From the NCBI GenBank assembly GCA_020050375.1, contig JAGVKR010000109.1, positions 1 through 13,619 on the forward strand: 13,619 bases of DNA. The letters are read 5' to 3'. The DNA is from Planctomycetales bacterium. Lineage in GTDB: Bacteria > Planctomycetota > Planctomycetia > Planctomycetales > Planctomycetaceae. A program made the position numbers and the translations under genes. The notes beneath the pieces were generated by a model, which was given only the letters and a program-made list of their open reading frames with translations, had not been told where the DNA came from and did no database searches. This document shows, one piece after another, positions 1-7,308 of the stretch (position 1 is its first letter; each line of letters opens with the position of its first letter).

Positions 1-89
1 GTTGCCTCATTCGGGACGGCGCGGATCTCGGCCCGGTACGGTGTGCCAATAAAGCCAGTGGCCCCGATGACACCGACTCCAAACCGCAT
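1..89 (-). CDS. Gfo/Idh/MocA-type oxidoreductase, N-terminus only
   Basis: The frame starts at an ATG at 89 and runs leftward off the window, so only about 29 residues are visible. They begin MRFGVGVIGATGFIGTPYR, a beta strand plus glycine-rich turn typical of the NAD(P)-binding Rossmann fold in the Gfo/Idh/MocA dehydrogenase family. A purine-rich ribosome binding site (AAGGGGGGAAC on the minus strand) lies directly before the ATG and supports this start. The family oxidises or epimerises sugars and related polyols, and planctomycetes carry many copies. Substrate and C-terminal domain cannot be judged. Another Rossmann enzyme, such as an N-acetyl-gamma-glutamyl-phosphate reductase, is possible, but the TPYRAEIRAVPNEA continuation fits Gfo/Idh/MocA better. 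Confidence 0.6.
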   Translation of the reverse strand, partial: MRFGVGVIGATGFIGTPYRAEIRAVPNEA

Positions 90-176
90 TGTTCCCCCCT
101 TCCGTCAGTGCGCCCGATGAATCAGGCCGGAACAGGAATTGCCCTTTCGCGGCACAGTCGAGGTCGGCAAAATGCC

Positions 177-218
177 AACGCCTCAGAAACCCGGAGAAAA
201 CCGTGATTCTGAGGCGTT
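177..218 (-). terminator. Hairpin downstream of tRNA-Ser, probable terminator
   Basis: A perfect 12-base inverted repeat (AACGCCTCAGAA at 177-188, its complement at 207-218) begins seven bases beyond the tRNA 3' end on the minus strand. It is followed by a short T-containing stretch (TTGGCATTTTG) rather than a clean T run. Position and symmetry fit an intrinsic terminator or a 3'-processing hairpin for the tRNA transcript. The 18-base loop and weak T tract lower confidence. Confidence 0.5.
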
Positions 219-222
219 ACGG

Positions 223-313
<91 letters not shown>

Positions 314-329
314 CGGTTGTCGAGAATGC

Positions 330-358
330 AGTCTAGCATTCGATTTCCGTCGATTCAA
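330..358 (-). promoter_or_regulatory. Sigma-70-type promoter of tRNA-Ser
   Basis: On the minus strand TTGAAT (353-358) and TAGACT (330-335) are separated by exactly 17 bases. They match the TTGACA and TATAAT consensus at four of six positions each. Transcription would start near 323, about ten bases before the mature tRNA 5' end, a typical leader length for a stable RNA gene. Confidence 0.55.
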
Positions 359-551
359 CGACAGGCGGTCCCTTGTCGGAAAGGGATGCATCCGATCGGA
401 ACAGGATCCGTCCCGGCTTGTCGTCGCCCGGCGGTTTGTCGCATAATGTCATCGCCTGTGGCCGCGGGCAATTACCCGGCCGACGAGCGCGGACAGAAAC
501 TGCGCTCCTGCCGACGATAATCCCGAAGCTCGCATCGGAAAGGGGCCGCCC

Positions 552-1085
552 TTGAGCCAGAGTTCCCGCAGCCGTCGAGAGAAATTATTGGGGGCCGCCG
601 AGGGTTACCTGACCCTCGAAATGCCTCAGCATGCGCTGCGGACGTTGCGCGAAGTCGACGATCCCGACCAGGCACTCTTCGCGGTCAATTTTCTCAGGGG
701 CGAAGCGCTCCGCCACCTGGAACGGCACGACGAAGCGCTCGATGCCTTCGGTCGCGCCTTCGCCCAGGAACCCGAGAATGTCGGCCTGCTGATGGGAATG
801 GCCTGGTGCTACAAGCGGTCGGGTCAGTTGCCCAAGGCGATCGCCGCGATGGAGCAGGCATACCGCATTTCACCCAAGGAGGCGGTCATTCTTTACAACC
901 TTTCCTGTTACTGGTCGCTCGCCGGCAACAAGACGCAGGCGCTCTCCTGGCTCGGACGGGCGCTGCGGATCGACCAATCATTGCGGCGGCTGATCGATGG
1001 TGAAACCGACTTCGAACCGCTCCGTGCCGATCCCGACTTCCGTATGATTCTCAACGCTGTTGATTCGGCGAAACCCACCGGATAG
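552..1085 (+). CDS. TPR-repeat protein
   Basis: A 177-residue, probably soluble protein built from tetratricopeptide repeats, which are helical pairs that mediate protein-protein contacts. Three repeats can be placed at about residues 43-76 (LRGEALRHLERHDEALDAF), 77-110 (GMAWCYKRSGQLPKAIAAM) and 111-144 (NLSCYWSLAGNKTQALSWL). The tail (EPLRADPDFRMIL, 155-167) is the ending often seen in bacterial TPR proteins with a final D-x-D-F-x-x-L signature. No signal peptide or membrane segment is seen. The chosen start is TTG, preceded by GGAAAGGGG at a workable distance; the next in-frame ATG at 621 would remove part of the first helices. The binding partner is unknown, and no neighbour suggests one. 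Confidence 0.85.
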   Translation: MSQSSRSRREKLLGAAEGYLTLEMPQHALRTLREVDDPDQALFAVNFLRGEALRHLERHDEALDAFGRAFAQEPENVGLLMGMAWCYKRSGQLPKAIAAMEQAYRISPKEAVILYNLSCYWSLAGNKTQALSWLGRALRIDQSLRRLIDGETDFEPLRADPDFRMILNAVDSAKPTG

Positions 1086-1131
1086 GCAGTGGTGTTCGAA
1101 TGCCGGCTGTGATTTCCAATGATCCTTTTTC

Positions 1132-2028
1132 GTGTCATCCATTATGCTTGTCGACCGGGATCGATTGCTCGGCCATGTCACACGGATTGCCACGACGCCT
1201 CGACCGGCCGGTAGTCCCGAACTGAGCGCTGCCGGCGAGTATGTCACCGAGGTCCTTCAGAATTCCGGATGGATCGTCGATCCGGAGCCATTCGAAGCAA
1301 CCGCCGAGACGGGGCAGTCGCTCGCAGGCGTCAACCTGATCGCCCGACATCGCGATCATCCCTGGTCGAACGGGCCGCGATTTTGTCTGGGGGCGCACCT
1401 CGATTCTCGCGAGAACAGCCCGGGAGCCGACGACAATGGCAGCGCCGTGGCGGCGGTGCTCGAAATTGCCCGGTTGCTTCCCGAACGCTGGCCAGAGCCG
1501 TCGGCATTCGATCTCGAACTGGTGGCGTTCGATCTGGAGGAATACGGGATGCTCGGCGGCCGCCAACGCGCGGAGCATTGTCGGCGGGAGCAGATCGACC
1601 TGCGTGGAATGGTCTCGCTGGAAATGCTTGGATATTGCGTGCAAGCTCCCCGGAGCCAGACATTGCCGCGGTCGCTGGTCGGCAAGTATCCCGATGTGGG
1701 GAACTGGATCGCCGTCATTGGCAATCAGAATTCGGACGCGCTGATCGCCGCCTTTTGTGACGGGCTCAAGACCGTCCCGCGGCTCCCCGTCGAGACGCTC
1801 CAGGTTCCGGACAACGGCAACTGGCTGCAGGCGACACGGTTGAGCGATCACAGCCCGTATTGGGACGCCGGTTACCCGGCCTTGATGATCACCGACACTG
1901 CGTTTCTACGCAACCCGCACTACCATATGGCGACCGACACGGTCGATACGCTGAATTTCGAGTTTTTGACGCAAGTGACGGAAGGGTGCCTGGAGGCGAT
2001 GGTTCGCATCTTAAGTCGAGAGATCTAA
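1132..2028 (+). CDS. M28-family zinc aminopeptidase
   Basis: A 298-residue di-zinc metallopeptidase of the M28 type, expected to release N-terminal amino acids from peptides. The metal-site pattern is complete: His89 in GAHLDS, Asp100/101 in GADDNGS, the Glu136-Glu137 pair in FDLEEYG (general base plus ligand), Glu164 in SLEMLGY, and His265 in NPHYHMATDT. The length suits a bare catalytic domain without a PA insertion or C-terminal appendage. No clear signal peptide is seen, so a cytoplasmic location is likelier. The start is uncertain: GTG at 1132 and ATG at 1144 are both in frame and neither has a good ribosome binding site. The metal ligands predict an active enzyme; substrate preference cannot be read. 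Cyclised-glutamine (QC-type) activity is a less likely alternative within the same fold. Confidence 0.88.
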   Translation: MSSIMLVDRDRLLGHVTRIATTPRPAGSPELSAAGEYVTEVLQNSGWIVDPEPFEATAETGQSLAGVNLIARHRDHPWSNGPRFCLGAHLDSRENSPGADDNGSAVAAVLEIARLLPERWPEPSAFDLELVAFDLEEYGMLGGRQRAEHCRREQIDLRGMVSLEMLGYCVQAPRSQTLPRSLVGKYPDVGNWIAVIGNQNSDALIAAFCDGLKTVPRLPVETLQVPDNGNWLQATRLSDHSPYWDAGYPALMITDTAFLRNPHYHMATDTVDTLNFEFLTQVTEGCLEAMVRILSREI

Positions 2029-2045
2029 GCAGCGGATGCTCCGTG

Positions 2046-2187
2046 GAGCGAAGAGGGAGGATGGAAGATCGCACGGAGCAGGTTGGTGAGCGAAGAGGCG
2101 TTCGCCCAATTGCTCCCTCAACTTGCGTAGTCGTCCTCTTTCGGCCCCCTTTCTGTCGCTCTTCGATTCTCGATCTTCTATCCTCGC
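2046..2187. repeat. Intergenic palindromic repeat, copy 1
   Basis: This sits in the 306-base gene-free gap between the peptidase and rpsR. Left arm GAGGATGGAAGATCG (2057-2071) is complementary, with one mismatch, to 2171-2185. GAGCGAAGAGG occurs on both flanks of the left half (2046-2056 and near 2089-2099) and in complement near 2157-2165. The same 15-mer returns in perfect complement at 6830-6844 together with similar inner sequence (GATCG-ACG-AGC and CCCAAT-GCTC). It therefore looks like an interspersed, hairpin-forming element found downstream of genes. It contains no credible coding frame. Confidence 0.6.
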
Positions 2188-2237
2188 TGTCCTCACCGGC
2201 GCTGTACTTCCCGGTGGGCCCTTGCTAAGCTGTTGTG

Positions 2238-2254
2238 CTCGACGCGACGTCGAG
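2238..2254 (+). promoter_or_regulatory. Leader hairpin upstream of rpsR
   Basis: CTCGACG and CGTCGAG form a perfect 7-bp stem with a 3-base loop, about 80 bases before the S18 start. No T run follows, so it is not a terminator. It could be a structured leader element, for example for ribosomal protein feedback control, but that is inference. The rest of 2188-2334 shows no gene; TGCTAAGCT at about 2223-2231 is only a weak extended -10 candidate. Confidence 0.3.
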
Positions 2255-2334
2255 CTGTGAGTTCCCTACCGGCATTGCCGCCCAGGGCGTTAGACCACAA
2301 TTCACGCACTTTTCGCACGAAAGCACGTCACTGT

Positions 2335-2622
2335 ATGGCATTTGGAAAACGACCGACGAAACCGAAGGGGCCGAACAAGCGTAAGAACGCCAAGACCAAG
2401 CGTCCGCTGAAATGCCGGTTTTGCACGAAGGATGGCTGCCCGCGTCCCGTCTATGTGGATTACAAAGACCTGCGCACGCTGAAGGTGATGATCTCTCGTG
2501 ACGGCCACATGCTGGCCCGCCGGCGGACCGGCAACTGCGCCAAATTCCAGCGCGCCGTACGACGAGCCATTCTGCGGGCACGCTTCATGGGGCTGTTGCC
2601 CTATGTCATGCGGGACGATTGA
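2335..2622 (+). CDS. rpsR: 30S ribosomal protein S18
   Basis: A 95-residue S18, a small-subunit platform protein that binds 16S rRNA next to S6. The diagnostic blocks are present: a basic N-terminal extension (residues 1-32), [52 protein letters not shown]. Cysteines in CxxC and in TGNCA indicate the zinc-binding (C+) form of S18. The frame stays open back to 2233, but homology begins at MAFGKRP, so ATG 2335 is chosen. In many bacteria rpsR lies between rpsF and rplI; here neither neighbour is present. A short hairpin overlaps the stop codon, and the next gene begins 34 bases later. Confidence 0.95.
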   Translation: MAFGKRPTKPKGPNKRKNAKTKRPLKCRFCTKDGCPRPVYVDYKDLRTLKVMISRDGHMLARRRTGNCAKFQRAVRRAILRARFMGLLPYVMRDD

Positions 2623-2635
2623 GCGCAAAGCGCTC
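2621..2635 (+). promoter_or_regulatory. Intercistronic hairpin after rpsR
   Basis: GAGCGC-AAA-GCGCTC forms a perfect 6-bp stem that overlaps the last two bases of the rpsR stop codon. No T run follows, so it is more likely an mRNA-stabilising or attenuating hairpin than a full terminator. Transcription may continue into the membrane protein gene at 2657. Confidence 0.35.
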
Positions 2636-2656
2636 CCGGCCTGATGGGAGTGTGTC

Positions 2657-4795
2657 GTGGCGGCCGGTCCCTCTGCAACCAATTCGACTTCGTTGGACAC
2701 CCGTCGCAAGACAATTCGCGCGGCAGGTGTTGTCTTCGTCGCCGTGGGTTTGACGCTCGTATTCTGGCTGTGTCTCTGGACCGGCGGGGGGCTCGTCGGC
2801 AGCGACATCTACGCCTATTTTCTCCCGCAGAAGGCGTTCTTCGCCGAACAACTGCGCGAAGGCGCGCTCCCGATCTGGAATAACCGGATCGGGTGGGGGT
2901 ATCCGCAACTGGCGGAGAGTCAGACCGGCGTATTCTATCCGCTGAACCTGCCCCTCTATTACTGGCTCGATCTCAACTCCGCCTTCAACGCCAGCCAGAT
3001 TGTGCATTACGTGCTGGCGTTTGTGTTCACTTGGATGTTCGCCCGGCAGATCGGGCTGGCTCCGATCGGCGCAGGACTGGCATCGCTCGTCTTCACCTAC
3101 GGCTGGTTCCCGGCTCGAATCTGCCTCGAATGGGCGATTGTCGGCGGTGCGTGGTTGCCGCTGGCGTTGTGGTGTGTCGAGCGTTTTCTGCAAACGAGGG
3201 CCTGGCGGTTTGCCATCGGGTTGACCGTTGTGCTCGGAGTGCAGATGCTCGCCGGGCATTTCACGCTGGCGTTTGTCTCGCAACTCACCGTCGTCGCTTA
3301 CGTACTGTTGCGGCTGTGGTTCGGTTCCGGCGAATCGCACACGAAATGTCAGGAGTCGCCCCGCGCGGCAGGCGCAGTGCTCGCAGTGGCGATCGCCGGC
3401 GCGTTCCTGCTGGCAGCGGTTCAGTTGCTTCCCACCTGGGAATTGAAGCAGCAGAGTCAACGGAAAGGTTTGAGCGCCGAGCACGATCCCGGTTACGGAT
3501 ACATTCCTCCCCGCTACTTGCTGCAAGTGGTCGCCCCGTGGCACTGGTACATCGGCGATCAGGCGTTCAACGAGACGATTCTGGTTGGCGGACCAAGGAC
3601 CAATCGAGTCGAAGCACATCTGTACTTCGGTTTACTGCCGATGGCCCTGGCGGGATGGGCTTTCTGGACGACGCGTCGCCGGCTTGATCGCCGGCTGGCG
3701 ATCTGGCTGGGGCTGGGGCTGGGGGCGGTTGCCTACGCCACCGGCATCCTGATTCCGGTGACGAAGCACCTGCCCGGATTCAGTTTCTTCGAAGGCCCGG
3801 GACGATTCGGGATCGTCGCCACGCTGGCGGTGGGGCTGTGGGCCGGTTTCGGATTCGATCGGTTTCTGCAACGATGCCGCGGTTCGGGACGCCGGCTTGT
3901 CATCGCGTTTGTGTTTGCCCTGTCGATCGGCGATCTCTGGCTGGTCAGCCGGCAAACGGTCGCCGATCCGTGGCTGATGACCGAAATTGAATGGCTCGTG
4001 GGTCCGCAGTCGAAGTTTGTTTACCTCGTATCTCATCCACCGGTCAAGCGCCTCGATTCGAGTCCCCTGCGAAAAATCCTGTCCCAGGAGACTCAGCCTG
4101 TTCGACTGTTCAGCGAAGGGAAAAACCTCCCGTCGATGCTGGGAGCGGCGACGCTTCCAACGTATCTGGGGTTGGGGCCGTCAGCCTATTTCGATCCCAA
4201 CCTGCAACTGCCGGGTGAGTTTGATTTCCGCCAGAGACCGACGGATGAGCAAATTGCCTGGTTCCGCCGGGCCGGCGTGACGCATTTGCTCAGCTTTGTT
4301 CGACTCGAATCATCGATGTGGCCGATCATTCTGGCGTGGGCCGGGGTCGATCCGTTTCTCAATCAGACCCTGGCCCGCGGTGGGAACGAACCGTTGTTTC
4401 TTTACCGTTTATCGGGCAGCCGCAATCGTCTGGCATGGAGTGACAGCCCGTCCGACCGCTCGGCGCGGCTGGTGGAGTATCAGCCCTGCCGCATCACGAT
4501 TGAGACCGCCTCAAAGGGCGACGGACGGCTGATTCTGACGGATCTGGCGTATCCCGGCTGGCGTGTGACGGTCGACGGCGAGCCGGCAAATTCGTTAATT
4601 TCGGACGAAATTTTTCGCAGCGTGGATGTTCCGGCTGGAAACCACACCGTTGTCTGGAACTATCGTCCTCGCTCCCTATACTGGGGTGCAGGGATGAGTC
4701 TTGTGACGCTGGTCACGTTGTTGATCCTGGGGCATCTCCGTTATTGGCACGCGGATTGGTTCGCTGCGGCGGTGCCACCGACAGAGAGGTTATGA
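2657..4795 (+). CDS. YfhO-like polytopic membrane protein (probable GT-C fold glycosyltransferase)
   Basis: A 712-residue integral membrane protein with a first membrane helix at about 23-41, then roughly ten more up to about residue 430, and a final one at about 675-694. Just after the first helix comes LVGSDIYAYFLPQK with an acidic residue (Asp50), the position of the catalytic Asp in GT-C enzymes. The C-terminal beta-rich segment contains YPGWRVTVDG (about 632-641) and VDVPAGNHTVVWNYRP, the hallmark of the YfhO family. YfhO-type proteins are linked to glycosylation of cell-envelope polymers using polyprenyl-phosphate sugars. The GTG start has GGGAG six bases upstream. A GT2 enzyme two genes downstream could supply the lipid-linked sugar (inference). 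Acceptor and sugar are unknown. Confidence 0.8.
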   Translation: MAAGPSATNSTSLDTRRKTIRAAGVVFVAVGLTLVFWLCLWTGGGLVGSDIYAYFLPQKAFFAEQLREGALPIWNNRIGWGYPQLAESQTGVFYPLNLPLYYWLDLNSAFNASQIVHYVLAFVFTWMFARQIGLAPIGAGLASLVFTYGWFPARICLEWAIVGGAWLPLALWCVERFLQTRAWRFAIGLTVVLGVQMLAGHFTLAFVSQLTVVAYVLLRLWFGSGESHTKCQESPRAAGAVLAVAIAGAFLLAAVQLLPTWELKQQSQRKGLSAEHDPGYGYIPPRYLLQVVAPWHWYIGDQAFNETILVGGPRTNRVEAHLYFGLLPMALAGWAFWTTRRRLDRRLAIWLGLGLGAVAYATGILIPVTKHLPGFSFFEGPGRFGIVATLAVGLWAGFGFDRFLQRCRGSGRRLVIAFVFALSIGDLWLVSRQTVADPWLMTEIEWLVGPQSKFVYLVSHPPVKRLDSSPLRKILSQETQPVRLFSEGKNLPSMLGAATLPTYLGLGPSAYFDPNLQLPGEFDFRQRPTDEQIAWFRRAGVTHLLSFVRLESSMWPIILAWAGVDPFLNQTLARGGNEPLFLYRLSGSRNRLAWSDSPSDRSARLVEYQPCRITIETASKGDGRLILTDLAYPGWRVTVDGEPANSLISDEIFRSVDVPAGNHTVVWNYRPRSLYWGAGMSLVTLVTLLILGHLRYWHADWFAAAVPPTERL

Positions 4796-4916
4796 AAAAC
4801 TAAGATACGAACCTCAGGGAAATAACGTGAATTGCCCCGCCGGCTTGGGGACGCCGCCGTAATACAGGGCGGCAGAGGTGAAGATCGTCACGGCAAACAA
4901 ATCTCAATCCATCGTC

Positions 4917-5930
4917 ATGAAAGCAGCCTACATCCTCGAAACAGGCGCGCCGAACGTCATCCAGTACGGCGAACTTCCCAAACCGCAGCCGGGGATGGGG
5001 GAAGTCCTGATCAAGGTCGGTGCGGTCGCGGTCAACCCGATCGACACGTACATCCGGGGGGGCATGATCGCCATGCCGCTCCGTTTTCCGGCTGTGATTG
5101 GCTGCGATGTCGCTGGGACGGTCGAGGTCGTGGGGCGCAGCGTTCGACGCTACAAGGTGGGCGATCGCGTGTGGGGGAGCAACCAGGGGTTGTTCGGGCG
5201 CCAGGGAACGTTCGCCGAATACGTCGCGATCGACGAGAAGTGGCTCTATCCGACCCCTCCGAACGAGACCGATGTCGAAGCGGCGGCGGGCGCGCTGGTC
5301 GGCATCACCGCCTACCTCGGACTATTTCGATTCGCCAAAATCCAGGCGTCCGAATTGTTGTTCGTGAACGGCGGAGCGGGCGGCGTCGGCTCGTCGGTCA
5401 TCCAGCAGGCAAAGGCGGCGGGAGCACGAGTGATCACGACGGCGGGGACCGTTCCGAAGCGAGCCTATTGCCTCAGCCTCGGGGCCGACTTCGTGCTTGA
5501 CTACCGCTCACCGACACTGGACGACGAAATCCGTCAAATCGCGGCTCCCACCGGCGGGATTAATGTCTGGTTCGAGACGCTCCGCGAGCCGACGTTCGAT
5601 CGCACGATCAGCATGATGGCGCCGCGCGGGCGAGTAATCGTCATGGCCGGTCGACAGGTCCGTCCCGAGTTTCCTCTGGGGCCGTTCTACGTCAAAGATC
5701 TGTCATTGGTCGGTTTTGCCATGTTCAACGCCTCGGCTGACGAGCAGCGCGAATGCGCGCAGGCGATCAACGATCTCTATGTGCGCGGCGGCTGGCACCC
5801 GGCCATCGGGATCACGCTCCCGCTGTCGCAGGCCACCGTCGCTCATCAGTTGCAGCAGGACAACACGCTCGACAAGAAGGGAACGCTCGCCGGCAAAATC
5901 GTGCTTGTTCCGGATGCTCAACCCGCCTGA
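4917..5930 (+). CDS. Quinone oxidoreductase-like MDR enzyme (zinc-free)
   Basis: A 337-residue medium-chain dehydrogenase/reductase. The N-terminal GroES-like domain shows [19 protein letters not shown] and [12 protein letters not shown] (about 26-74) and VGDRVWG (81-87). The Rossmann domain has the NADPH motif [20 protein letters not shown] (151-170), and the C-terminus ends GKIVLVP. The catalytic and structural zinc cysteines of alcohol dehydrogenases are missing, placing it with quinone oxidoreductase/zeta-crystallin proteins. These reduce quinones or enones with NADPH in the cytoplasm. ATG 4917 matches the usual family N-terminus; an in-frame GTG at 4878 would add 13 residues and is the alternative. 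It ends ten bases before the glycosyltransferase, so the two are probably co-transcribed, although no functional link is evident. Confidence 0.85.
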   Translation: MKAAYILETGAPNVIQYGELPKPQPGMGEVLIKVGAVAVNPIDTYIRGGMIAMPLRFPAVIGCDVAGTVEVVGRSVRRYKVGDRVWGSNQGLFGRQGTFAEYVAIDEKWLYPTPPNETDVEAAAGALVGITAYLGLFRFAKIQASELLFVNGGAGGVGSSVIQQAKAAGARVITTAGTVPKRAYCLSLGADFVLDYRSPTLDDEIRQIAAPTGGINVWFETLREPTFDRTISMMAPRGRVIVMAGRQVRPEFPLGPFYVKDLSLVGFAMFNASADEQRECAQAINDLYVRGGWHPAIGITLPLSQATVAHQLQQDNTLDKKGTLAGKIVLVPDAQPA

Positions 5931-5940
5931 AAGTGACCCC

Positions 5941-6780
5941 ATGTCCTCCCTGGAAGACTCGACTGTGGTTGCAGACGATCGACCGTTTTCAAATGAATGG
6001 TATTCTTCCCTGAGGCGGGCGCTTGGCGAGTCCATCTGCCGTCAACTGGGAATCTACGAGATCCCTGAAAGCTTCGTGCTCTCGGTCGTGATCCCGGTTT
6101 ACAACGAAGAAAAGACACTCCGCGATCTCGTCGTGCGGGTCGCCGCCGTGCCCATCCGCAAGGAGATCATCCTTATCGACGATTGCAGCCGCGATCGTTC
6201 GCTGGATGTGATGCGGGCCCTCGCAGACGAGCTTCAGGATGAGTTCAACCGGATCGTGACCGATCGCCACGAGCAGAATCGGGGCAAGGGCGCCGCGCTG
6301 CGAACCGGCTTTGCGAAGGCCACCGGCAACCTCGTCATCGTTCAGGATGCCGACCTCGAATACGAGCCGTCGGAATACCCCCGCCTGTTGCAGCCGATCG
6401 TGGAAGGCAAAGCCGATGTGGTCTTTGGCAGTCGCTTTCTGGGAGACCACCCGCACCGCGTGCTCTACTTCTGGCACTATCTCGGGAACAAGTTTCTGAC
6501 GACCCTCTCCAATTGCTTCACGAATCTCAATCTGACCGACATGGAAACCTGTTACAAGGTCTTCCGTCGGGAAGTGCTCATCGACATTCTGCCGACGCTG
6601 CGTCAGGACCGCTTCGGCTTCGAGCCCGAGGTGACGGCGAAGGTGGCCCGCCGCCATTGCCGTGTCTACGAAATGTCAATCAGCTACTCGGGCCGCACGT
6701 ACGCCCAGGGAAAGAAGATCGGCTGGCGTGACGGCTTCCAGGCGATTTTGTGCATCGTCCGGTACGGGCTGGCGGACTGA
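5941..6780 (+). CDS. Family 2 glycosyltransferase, DPM1-like
   Basis: A 279-residue GT2 (GT-A fold) enzyme resembling dolichyl/polyprenyl-phosphate sugar synthases, which move a sugar from a nucleotide donor to a polyprenyl phosphate at the membrane. Visible motifs are [13 protein letters not shown] (48-60), the nucleotide-binding LIDDCSRD (78-85), metal-binding QDADLEY (135-141), GSRF (163-166), the acceptor-side [11 protein letters not shown] (200-210) and [14 protein letters not shown] (225-238). There is no C-terminal membrane helix, so it is the soluble or peripheral DPM1 type rather than the GtrB type. An unusual N-terminal extension of about 45 residues precedes the core. The start is ATG 5941; the frame is open back to 5716, but that part overlaps the MDR gene. 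With the upstream YfhO-type protein it could form a lipid-linked glycosylation pair (inference). Confidence 0.87.
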   Translation: MSSLEDSTVVADDRPFSNEWYSSLRRALGESICRQLGIYEIPESFVLSVVIPVYNEEKTLRDLVVRVAAVPIRKEIILIDDCSRDRSLDVMRALADELQDEFNRIVTDRHEQNRGKGAALRTGFAKATGNLVIVQDADLEYEPSEYPRLLQPIVEGKADVVFGSRFLGDHPHRVLYFWHYLGNKFLTTLSNCFTNLNLTDMETCYKVFRREVLIDILPTLRQDRFGFEPEVTAKVARRHCRVYEMSISYSGRTYAQGKKIGWRDGFQAILCIVRYGLAD

Positions 6781-6864
6781 AGATCGAACGAAGCGCGTCG
6801 GGGCGACGCTCCCCAATGCTCTCTATCCTCGATCTTCCATCCTCGATCCTCTTTCATCGCCCCC
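6779..6864. repeat. Intergenic palindromic repeat, copy 2
   Basis: Immediately after the glycosyltransferase stop, GAAGATCG (about 6779-6786) starts an element whose right end CGATCTTCCATCCTC (6830-6844) is the exact complement of 2057-2071. Inner words (GATCGAACGAAGC, CCCCAATGCTCTC) parallel those of copy 1. The tail repeats ATCCTCGATC in tandem. Copy 2 is shorter than copy 1 and supplies the last codons of the small protein read on the opposite strand. Confidence 0.55.
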
Positions 6865-7113
6865 CGCCCCTGTAGCGCGCTCCTCGGGCGTGGTTGGCTT
6901 CTGCCAATCCCCTCCCGCCAGATGCCGGCGGTCGGGACGGCGATCGTCGGGGTGAGCTCGCCTCGGTTCGCGCCGTGACGGACGGGCCGTTTTCGGCGCC
7001 GGCTTTCCGTCGGCGACGAAATCGTCGAGGTCGTCGTCGTCGAAGCTGTCGCGCGGCGCGGGGAAGTTCACATTCATGCCGTCGTCGAACGAAAAACGCG
7101 TTTCTCGAACCAT
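6823..7113 (-). CDS. Small charged protein of unknown function
   Basis: A 96-residue hypothetical protein I do not recognise. The N-terminal third is acidic (DSFDDDDLDDF at about 22-32). The remainder is strongly basic and proline/arginine-rich, apparently disordered (KTARPSRREPRRAHPDDRRPDRR, 41-63, and beyond). No signal peptide, membrane helix or cysteine is seen. ATG 7113 is preferred because GAGAGGG lies five bases upstream; in-frame ATGs at 7203 and 7215 would lengthen it, but 7215 lies upstream of the expected transcription start. The last eight residues (GSRMEDRG) come from the interspersed repeat. A well-formed promoter at 7216-7244 reads toward it, supporting a real gene. It is divergent from the XRE regulator, which could control it. 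Confidence 0.5.
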   Translation of the reverse strand: MVRETRFSFDDGMNVNFPAPRDSFDDDDLDDFVADGKPAPKTARPSRREPRRAHPDDRRPDRRHLAGGDWQKPTTPEERATGAGGDERGSRMEDRG

Positions 7114-7215
7114 GCTGTCCCTCTCGTGGTGAAACACGGGCCCGCGTCTTTGCTCGCCGCGCGGCCCGGCTGCGGGGAAGTGACCGTCGATTTCGATTGA
7201 CATCTGCTGCGGCAT

Positions 7216-7244
7216 AGTATACTGTACGTTTGTATATATTACAA
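7216..7244 (-). promoter_or_regulatory. Promoter with operator-like motif, small protein / XRE intergenic region
   Basis: On the minus strand TTGTAA (7239-7244) and TATACT (7216-7221) are 17 bases apart, a good sigma-70 arrangement reading toward the small protein. The spacer contains TATACAAACGTACA (7236-7223), whose plus-strand form TGTACGTTTGTATA differs by one base from 12455-12468. Arms TGTAC and GTATA make it nearly palindromic, as expected for a dimeric repressor. The divergent XRE protein could be the factor that binds here (inference). Confidence 0.5.
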
Positions 7245-7308
7245 GACGGAAAACTCAACTTCGTTCAGAAAATGTTCCGTTGTGTTCATTTTGATGACAG
7301 GTGACGGT

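Noticed and set aside
1135..1851. 238-codon open frame on the minus strand
   Set aside because: It is antisense to the M28 peptidase, whose metal ligands are all in place on the plus strand.
2233..2334. Upstream in-frame extension of the S18 gene
   Set aside because: The extra 34 residues have no S18 homology, overlap a leader hairpin, and begin at a non-ATG codon; MAFGKRP at 2335 is the family start.
2606..3619. 337-codon open frame on the minus strand
   Set aside because: It lies opposite the YfhO-type gene, is rich in Arg/Gln/Pro without motifs, and is a shadow of a well-supported gene.
7223..7236. Assigning TGTACGTTTGTATA to LexA
   Set aside because: It does not match the LexA boxes I know from Gram-positive or proteobacterial groups, and no SOS gene is in the window, so the binder is left unnamed.
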